Of a stretch of DNA of 35,152 nt, positions 28,679 to 35,152 are shown piece by piece; positions within the stretch are counted from its first letter, which is position 1, and the number at the start of each line of letters is the position of its first letter. Origin of the DNA: Dehalococcoidia bacterium (GTDB lineage: Bacteria; Chloroflexota; Dehalococcoidia; Dehalococcoidales; RBG-16-60-22); the NCBI GenBank assembly GCA_011192005.1, contig DUFB01000086.1, positions 1-35,152 of the forward strand, written 5' to 3'. The position numbers were made by a program, and so were the translations under genes. Under the pieces are notes generated by a model. That model was not told the DNA's origin. It did not search any database and worked only from the letters and a program-made list of their open reading frames with translations.

Positions 28679-29452
28679 TCATGCTTGTAATATTTCCTTT
28701 ACTCTCGTCATTATACGGGAGAGCACGACGCCGGCCATGTCATTAATGACAACATCGGCGTGGTGATCATGAGGGGTAGAAGTAAGATTGAGTATGACGA
28801 GTTTCGCCCCGGCGCGTTTGGCAATCAGGGGCATCTGTGCCGCCGGATAGACAACCATCGAGGAACCGGCGGCAAGGAGCATATCACATCTGGCCGACCG
28901 TAATTCAGACTCACGGGTTTCCCTCTCCGGCATCGACTGGCCATAGGCCACCGTAGCCGGTTTTAGAATACCGTTGCATTTATCACACCGGGGTACCTTA
29001 TCGCCGGCCAGCATCTTCTCGTGGGCGCGTTCGCGGGGATACCTCTCCCCGCAATCGAGGCAATCCACCCAGTGCATGGTGCCATGCAGCTCGAAAACTT
29101 TCTCATCGGGCGTGCCGGATTTTTGCTGTAATCCATCGGTATTCTGGGTAATCACGCAATCGAGTTTTCCCATGTTATGCAGTTCGGTAACGGCGTAGTG
29201 ACCGGCATTCGGCTCAGCCACCCTGACGGTTTCCCAGAATAACCTGTGTACCTGCCAGTATTTCTCCCTGATTTCTTCGCTGCGGAGGAAATTTTGCAGG
29301 TTCAATTCGTTGGGGTCAAACATCTGCCAGACTCCCTGTGGACCGCGAAAGTCGGGTACGTCAGACTCCGTACTGAAGCCGGCCCCGGTGAAAACCACGA
29401 TTCTATTCGAATTTACAATCATATCAGCAACGATATCAATCTGCTCCATCAT
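28679..29452 (-). CDS. Sir2-family NAD-dependent protein deacylase
   Basis: VVFTGAGFSTESDVPDFRGPQGVW, TQNTDGLQQKSG, ELHGTMHWVDCLDCG plus CDKCNG zinc cysteines. Confidence 0.95.
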   Translation of the reverse strand: MMEQIDIVADMIVNSNRIVVFTGAGFSTESDVPDFRGPQGVWQMFDPNELNLQNFLRSEEIREKYWQVHRLFWETVRVAEPNAGHYAVTELHNMGKLDCVITQNTDGLQQKSGTPDEKVFELHGTMHWVDCLDCGERYPRERAHEKMLAGDKVPRCDKCNGILKPATVAYGQSMPERETRESELRSARCDMLLAAGSSMVVYPAAQMPLIAKRAGAKLVILNLTSTPHDHHADVVINDMAGVVLSRIMTRVKEILQA

Positions 29453-29488
29453 TTAGCCTCCATATTATTAAAAACAATCCTGATGCGG

Positions 29489-30136
29489 CTAGCTTACCCG
29501 TAATACCGCCCTGGACAGTTCCCAGGAGTATTCATAGAGATGCAGTCCCTTGCTCATCGCTACGAGCTCGCCATCTTCGACACCGATTTCGCTGGACATA
29601 TATTCCTTTAAAAGCTGTATCGACGCCAGATTCGAAGGAAACCCGGCCCAAAGGTCCCACGAGCGGAAATATACGTAAAAATCCAGCTTGTTTTCCCTGA
29701 TTCTGGTATCTATCACCCGCAGGCACGGAGGGGCATCCAGATAAATAGATTTGTCATCACCAACCGCCATGAAAGCGTGGTTGGTATAGTGACCGTCTTC
29801 CTTATACATCCGGATAACCTCGGCGATCTGTCTCTCCAAGTACTGCCCGTAAGTATACTGCTCACCTTCCTTGCGGTGGGCCGCCATGAGGTAGGGTAAA
29901 TAACTCTCCACATATTCCATAGTGCTGGGTGGGGGAACGCCCTGAGGTACATCCGGTATCAGCGGTCTGGATGCCGGATAATTCACATGGACTACCGCCA
30001 GGTCAAGTTGTTTGCGTGTCTGCCCTTCATAACTGCCGCGGTCTATTTTGTATTCATAGCCTTCACTCATCACTTTACCAAGACAAAGAAACCAGGCTTC
30101 CGAAAGATCCCTGGCTTCCACTATAGTGATCTTCAT
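29489..30136 (-). CDS. archaeal-type thymidylate synthase (ThyA-like)
   Basis: YTYGQYLERQ, APPCLRVIDTRI (catalytic Cys context), YFRSWDLWAGFPSNLASIQLLKEYMSSEIGVEDGELVAMSKGLHLYEY. Confidence 0.75.
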   Translation of the reverse strand: MKITIVEARDLSEAWFLCLGKVMSEGYEYKIDRGSYEGQTRKQLDLAVVHVNYPASRPLIPDVPQGVPPPSTMEYVESYLPYLMAAHRKEGEQYTYGQYLERQIAEVIRMYKEDGHYTNHAFMAVGDDKSIYLDAPPCLRVIDTRIRENKLDFYVYFRSWDLWAGFPSNLASIQLLKEYMSSEIGVEDGELVAMSKGLHLYEYSWELSRAVLRVS

Positions 30137-30167
30137 GTGGATTACTCCTTAAGCGAAATATACGGTA

Positions 30168-30881
30168 TTACTTCTTTCCCCTCTTCACCACGTCGAAAAA
30201 CCTGTCCTGGTATTCGTGAAATGCCCCCCAGCGGTTGAGTTCCTCCTCCAGTTCATGAGCCGGCACCTCACCCTGAGCCACCTTGTCGAATAATTCCTCA
30301 ATTCTCTGCCTGGCTTCGACGGGAATACCCCCGTGACTCATGCCGAGTAGTCCCCTGGATCCAAGCTGGGCGATGTTACTCTGCAGCGAGCGACTCGTAA
30401 TCTCATAAATAAACTTCAGTAAAGAAACATCCCAGAGGTCATCCTGCCCTTTGATGATGGATGTCATCGGGTCGCCTTTTTCATCGATTTGCTTATTCAG
30501 TTTTTCTATTACGAGTTGCCAACTGTCCGAGACTATATTAAGCTCTTTAGGCTCGTTCTTATAGGTGTAAAAAAGTCCGGGGGTATCCGGCCCGTGCATT
30601 CGCAGCAGCATATCGAAATACCTCCGGGCATCATAGCTGAAGCCTTCGAGATGCGTGAGGTAGTAAGGCGTTACAATCTTGGGTCTTTCAGCGATAACCC
30701 TGCCTTCCCTGATGACCGTCTCGTTAGCGCTGTCAACCAGATCCGAGTATACCGGCTCGGTAATAAGATAATAATATATATTGGTAATACCGAAAGTGGA
30801 AAGATGCTGCCGGGGATGTCTCAATATCTCCGTATGACGGGCAGCCTGTTCAACTCTCTCGTCATAATCATCTATCGTCAT
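30168..30881 (-). CDS. hypothetical protein
   Basis: 237-aa ORF, co-directional with the ThyA-like gene; its start lies 2 nt past the stop end of the 30884-31519 gene. No family recognised. Confidence 0.65.
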   Translation of the reverse strand: MTIDDYDERVEQAARHTEILRHPRQHLSTFGITNIYYYLITEPVYSDLVDSANETVIREGRVIAERPKIVTPYYLTHLEGFSYDARRYFDMLLRMHGPDTPGLFYTYKNEPKELNIVSDSWQLVIEKLNKQIDEKGDPMTSIIKGQDDLWDVSLLKFIYEITSRSLQSNIAQLGSRGLLGMSHGGIPVEARQRIEELFDKVAQGEVPAHELEEELNRWGAFHEYQDRFFDVVKRGKK

Positions 30882-30883
30882 AT

Positions 30884-31519
30884 CTAGTTAATGGCAGCAA
30901 GCTCCTGTTTGTATTCGTCCAGGAGAGTAAGGTACTGTCCTTCCAGTCTCGATTGTAATCTCTGCCATTCCTCCACGAACTGCGGCTGTTTCTCTACATC
31001 TATCTTCATTCGGGCGTTGACCCCTGTCTGCTGTTTCAAAGCCTGTTGAATCTTCTCCTCGAATTCTTTTTTCAGCGCTTCGTAAGCCTGCTTTTTCTGC
31101 TGCTCTCCCTGCTGAGTATAATGGTCGAGGATGTGCCGGATTTTACTGAAGACATTCTCCACAGCAACCTTATCGTTTTTTATCGCCTTAATCCCGTCCA
31201 TAGCTTTCTTTGTACTTGTCCGGGCGGCTTGGTTACGGGGCAGACCGATATTTCTCAGGAGGATATCATTTATACCTTTAATAATAATTGGCTTGGCTTT
31301 ATTATCAAATTTGGCAATCTCGCTGGTAAGATTGCAGTTCTCCTTGAGATAGCGAGCTGCCAGTTTTTCCCCCTCCGGGGCAAATTTCCATTGAAGACGC
31401 TCTTCTTCGGTAATTTCCCCGAGCTTCTCTATCTTTTCCCTGGCTATTTCAGCGGCACTTTTAATCTCACCCATATCAGTCCTCCAAACAGGTAATGTCG
31501 GCGACAATCTTAGCTTCAA
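30884..31519 (-). CDS. hypothetical coiled-coil-rich protein
   Basis: 211-aa helical, charged ORF directly upstream of the 30168-30881 gene. Internal ATG MGEIKSAAEIAREKIEKL is a possible true start. Confidence 0.6.
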   Translation of the reverse strand: MKLRLSPTLPVWRTDMGEIKSAAEIAREKIEKLGEITEEERLQWKFAPEGEKLAARYLKENCNLTSEIAKFDNKAKPIIIKGINDILLRNIGLPRNQAARTSTKKAMDGIKAIKNDKVAVENVFSKIRHILDHYTQQGEQQKKQAYEALKKEFEEKIQQALKQQTGVNARMKIDVEKQPQFVEEWQRLQSRLEGQYLTLLDEYKQELAAIN

Positions 31520-31846
31520 TAATCATTATACTACATGTGGGATACCATCAAAAGACGTAAATTTTCCGCAGTATACAATTCGCATGGTGGATGGATTTTG
31601 ATTAGTTCCGGGCTGTTCACAGTTTGCAGCAATAAGTAGAGAAGTTATCCTGCCCAATATGACAAAATATCCCTGCTGAGCATGCAGGTATTCGTGTGTT
31701 TATGATTTGTTTATAACAACTACGAAAATATTTACCGATTTGTTGTTGGAATAACGTTAAAATAAAGAGCCCTGAATATTACTTGCAGAGAAGCGGGGCG
31801 CGGAAGATGAGTGCTGTTCGGGTAGGCTTCTATCGGAGGGAAAAAC

Positions 31847-34222
31847 ATGGCCAATCTCCTGGAAATCAAGAACAAGATTATAGGTATCAAGAAAGCCCAC
31901 CACAGGCATACAGAAAATCTCAGCAAACCGGCAAATAACAGCGATGTTCCGGAAACGCCTGGCAAAATGGATATATCCACACACCAGAAAGCCGAGACGG
32001 CACTGCATGAATCGGTGGAGAAACTAGCCAAAGCCTTCCTTTGCTGTCCTGATGCCATCGCCATCACCACGATAAAAGATGGCAGATTCATCGCCATCAA
32101 CGATGGTTTCACGCGGATTACCGGAGGTAAACGGGAGGAAACACTAGGACGTACCGCTAAAGAAATCAGTTGCTGGGAGAGCATGAAGGAGCGCGAGAGA
32201 ATAGTAAAAATATTGGAGGAGCAGGGCCGGGTTTACAACGAGGAAGTTCACCTGCGTATGAAATCGGGGAAAATAGTTACAGCCCTCTTCTCAGGTGATC
32301 CAATCGAGATCGATGGTGAACCATGCATGGTATCCATAGCAAGGGATATCACAGAAACGAAACAAGCACTAGAGGCGATTAAAGAAAGTGAAGAATTCAG
32401 CACCAGCCTTCTGGAAAACGCTCCTAATCCCATAACAGTAATCCATCCGGATACATCCATAAAATATGTTAATCCAGCTTTTGAAAAATTGACTGGTTTC
32501 TCCCTGGCTGAGATCATCGGGAAGAAAGCGCCTTTTCCATGGTGGCCCCAAAATAGATGGTCAGCAAGAGCCGAAGGCTTGAAGGAATTTATGGAGGGCG
32601 GAGGTAAAATTACCGAGCAGACTATAAAGAACAGGAACGGCGAGTTGATTAAAATAGAAATGAATATGGTACGGATAATGCATAATGGTGAGTTCAAGTA
32701 TTATCTGGCCCACTGGAATGATATCACCGAACGCAAGCAAAACGAAGAGAAACTTAAAGAAAGCGAAGTAAAATTCAGAATACTTGCCGAACGCTCACCA
32801 AACATGATTTTTATTAATAAAAACGGGGCGATAGTGTATGCTAACAAGAAATGCGAAGAGGTGATGGGTTATACAAGAGAAGAATTCTATGACCCCGGTT
32901 TTAACTTTTTAAACTTAATAGCACCGGAGTCTAAAGAGTTAGTTAAAAAATATTTTAATAAACATATTCAAGGCGAAGACGTAGTACCATACGAATATAC
33001 GCTGGTTACCAAGGACGGTACCAAAATTGAGGCAATAGTTACCACGGCGTTGATAAAATACGAGGGAGAGAACGCCATTCTGGGAACGATAACCGATATT
33101 ACCGAACAAAAAAAGGTACAGGATATTCTAACCAATGAAGCTACCTGGCGGCGCATTATGGTCGAGCAATCAAGAGACGGGATTGTCATCCTCGACCAGA
33201 ACGGTAAGGTGTACGAAGCAAACCGGCAATTCGGAGAGATTCTCGGATACTCTCCTGTGGAGTTACTTCAACTCTATGTCTGGGACTGGGATTCTCAACA
33301 TACACAGGAACAAATAAAGGAAATGATAAATAGTGTTAACGAAGACGGTGACCACTTTGAAACAGGCTGGAAACGCAAGGATGGTACGATTGTTGATGTT
33401 GAGATAAGTACCAATGGAGCAACATTCGGGGAACGGAAGCTCATTTTCTGCGTGTGCCGCGACATAACAAGTCGAAAACGGGCAGAGGAGGCACTAAAAG
33501 AAGCGGAATACAAATACCGGGACCTGCTTGATAATACCAACGAGCTGATACAGTCGGTAACACCGGACGGGCGCTTCAGGTATGTGAATAACGGCTGGAA
33601 ACAGGCCCTGAGCTACAGCGAAGAAGAGATCGCCAAGATGAGCGTATTCGACATCGTGCACCCCGATTACCTGGAAAATTACCGGATAATGTTCAGAAAG
33701 ATAACAGCCGGCGAGAAAGTCGGGCAAATACACACGGCTTTTGTAAGTAAAAACGGCAGCAAAGTAGTGGTTGAGGGAAACGTAAACTGCAAATACGAAA
33801 ACGGTGAAGTGGTATATACGCGCAGTATTTTACGGGATATTACCGAAAATAAATATCTCGAGGACCAGATGTTCCGCCTGTCCAGCGCGGTATCAATGTC
33901 CACGGACTATATCGTGATAACAGATTTCGATGCGAATATTATAGATATAAACCAGAAGACCCTGGATATGTACGGCGCCGACAGCAAGGACGAACTGCTG
34001 GGAAGGCACTTCCTGGAGCTGATTTACCCGCCACAACGGGGAATGGTGAACGAAGACGTCGCCCAAGTCATGGAGAAGGGATATCTGGAACGTCGAGAGT
34101 ATACTATGGTATCCAAACACGGCCAGCAGTATCCAGTACAGGTAAGCACGTCGCTGGTCAGGGACGCGGACGGCAAGCCGATGGGAATGGTGCGCGTGGG
34201 CAGGGAACTCAGTAATCCCTGA
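31847..34222 (+). CDS. multi-PAS protein, about six tandem PAS/PAC modules, no recognisable output domain
   Basis: Repeated PAC ends: VSIARDITETKQ, LAHWNDITERKQ, LGTITDITEQKK, FCVCRDITSRKR, RSILRDITENKY, and terminal VRVGRELSNP*. Confidence 0.9.
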   Translation: MANLLEIKNKIIGIKKAHHRHTENLSKPANNSDVPETPGKMDISTHQKAETALHESVEKLAKAFLCCPDAIAITTIKDGRFIAINDGFTRITGGKREETLGRTAKEISCWESMKERERIVKILEEQGRVYNEEVHLRMKSGKIVTALFSGDPIEIDGEPCMVSIARDITETKQALEAIKESEEFSTSLLENAPNPITVIHPDTSIKYVNPAFEKLTGFSLAEIIGKKAPFPWWPQNRWSARAEGLKEFMEGGGKITEQTIKNRNGELIKIEMNMVRIMHNGEFKYYLAHWNDITERKQNEEKLKESEVKFRILAERSPNMIFINKNGAIVYANKKCEEVMGYTREEFYDPGFNFLNLIAPESKELVKKYFNKHIQGEDVVPYEYTLVTKDGTKIEAIVTTALIKYEGENAILGTITDITEQKKVQDILTNEATWRRIMVEQSRDGIVILDQNGKVYEANRQFGEILGYSPVELLQLYVWDWDSQHTQEQIKEMINSVNEDGDHFETGWKRKDGTIVDVEISTNGATFGERKLIFCVCRDITSRKRAEEALKEAEYKYRDLLDNTNELIQSVTPDGRFRYVNNGWKQALSYSEEEIAKMSVFDIVHPDYLENYRIMFRKITAGEKVGQIHTAFVSKNGSKVVVEGNVNCKYENGEVVYTRSILRDITENKYLEDQMFRLSSAVSMSTDYIVITDFDANIIDINQKTLDMYGADSKDELLGRHFLELIYPPQRGMVNEDVAQVMEKGYLERREYTMVSKHGQQYPVQVSTSLVRDADGKPMGMVRVGRELSNP

Positions 34223-34248
34223 TGCCTTTTAGCGGAGATATAATCAGG

Positions 34249-34280
34249 GGCGGTACTGAATGGTACCGCCTTTTTGTTTT
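34249..34280 (+). terminator. rho-independent terminator after the multi-PAS gene
   Basis: GGCGGTAC-TGAATG-GTACCGCC followed by TTTTTGTTTT. Confidence 0.9.
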
Positions 34281-34355
34281 TAGTGGTGAAATGCTCATCA
34301 GTAAAAATCATAACAGAAACAGCTAAACGAGACTCTTATTTCCACTACCGAAACA

Positions 34356-35066
34356 TCAACTGAAAACCTTCGTTCCAATCATCCCAATCATGAAGCCGAT
34401 GGTAGCACTAAAAGCCGGAGCTTTGTGACTTTTATATTTAATCATAGGGGCGATATCCTGAAATACCAGATATAGTATTCCACCCGCCGAAAATAGCATG
34501 AGAGAACTGATCAAATTGCCATTTTCATTTAAAAATAAATAACCTAAAACAGCGGCGATTATACCAACAAAACTGAAGGGAACCAGGATTAATAATGATT
34601 TATTGGGTGAAAAACCGCTTTTAGTCAAATCACCAAATGCATTATATGATTCGGGCAGGTTCTGCAAACCTATAAATATAGCCAGTAATAAACCCGTTTT
34701 ACGGTCATATGAGAATATGGAGCCCAGTGCAACAGCCTCCGGAATATAATCCATGGACATAGCCATAAGTTGTGCCAATCTTCCACCATATCGGCCAATT
34801 AATCTATCCAATAATGAAAACAGAATAACACCTGAGAGAAAGATAGAAACGATGACCGGCAAGGATAATAGACTGATCGCACGGGGAGTCAATACAAAGG
34901 CGACTGCGGCAACAAGAACACCAGTACCAAAAGCAACAATGCTATGGGATATTTCTCCACCAAGCTCACCTCCAGGAAGTATCTTGTTCCTGGCGAGCAG
35001 GCTGCCAATTAATACAGTAACACCTGAGGCAAAGGAATACAGGATAACTTCTATAATCGTATCCAC
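34356..35066 (-). CDS. ZIP-family metal transporter
   Basis: Multi-TM ORF with HSIVAFGTGVLVAAVAFVLTPRA, MDYIPEAVALGSIF and LQNLPESYNAFGDL, matching the ZIP TM4/TM5 pattern. Confidence 0.85.
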   Translation of the reverse strand: MDTIIEVILYSFASGVTVLIGSLLARNKILPGGELGGEISHSIVAFGTGVLVAAVAFVLTPRAISLLSLPVIVSIFLSGVILFSLLDRLIGRYGGRLAQLMAMSMDYIPEAVALGSIFSYDRKTGLLLAIFIGLQNLPESYNAFGDLTKSGFSPNKSLLILVPFSFVGIIAAVLGYLFLNENGNLISSLMLFSAGGILYLVFQDIAPMIKYKSHKAPAFSATIGFMIGMIGTKVFS

Positions 35067-35152
35067 GATTCAAAGTATAGCATACACTGATTTCCGTCAA
35101 TAATCAGAATAAAAGATTTAAGTACGGATTTGTCTTAACGGGAGTCTGCCTA

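Noticed and set aside
1-35152. CRISPR arrays, tRNA/rRNA genes, transposases or integrases
   Set aside because: No regularly spaced identical repeats, no RNA-gene signatures and no transposase/integrase ORF seen. The single excisionase-like HTH alone does not indicate a mobile element.

Overview
Bacterial window that looks like Chloroflexota/Dehalococcoidia (taxonomy is inference only), dominated by an envelope or exopolysaccharide (EPS) locus.

Main content:
- uppP.
- An operon of S24/S26 signal peptidase, ABC ATPase, ABC-2 permease and PF14907-like nucleotidyltransferase.
- Polysaccharide deacetylases and two nucleotide-sugar dehydrogenases.
- A WbpA/B/D/E-like sugar pathway, an initiating sugar transferase, a Wzz-like chain-length protein and GT4 glycosyltransferases.
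- A cytosolic histidine kinase plus PhoB-like response regulator.
- A large hybrid signalling protein whose catalytic motifs all look degenerate.
- A sirtuin, an archaeal-type ThyA, a six-PAS protein with no output domain, and a ZIP transporter.

Most interesting signals:
1. A small Cys-rich RiPP-like precursor at 26806-26973, absent from the ORF track. It lies directly downstream of an HPr-kinase-like protein and a PqqD-like protein, is closed by a strong terminator, and has no radical SAM enzyme in view.
2. An unannotated family of 11-bp-phased hexamer direct repeats (consensus about TCTAAC-N5), mostly ending 10-11 bp before a -10-like hexamer. They sit upstream of at least six transcription units, including both the RiPP-like operon and the exporter/signal-peptidase operon. 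This suggests one OmpR/PhoB-type regulon linking them.
3. Several output-less or catalytically dead signalling proteins in one locus.

All domain calls were made by eye from the translations. No database search was run.
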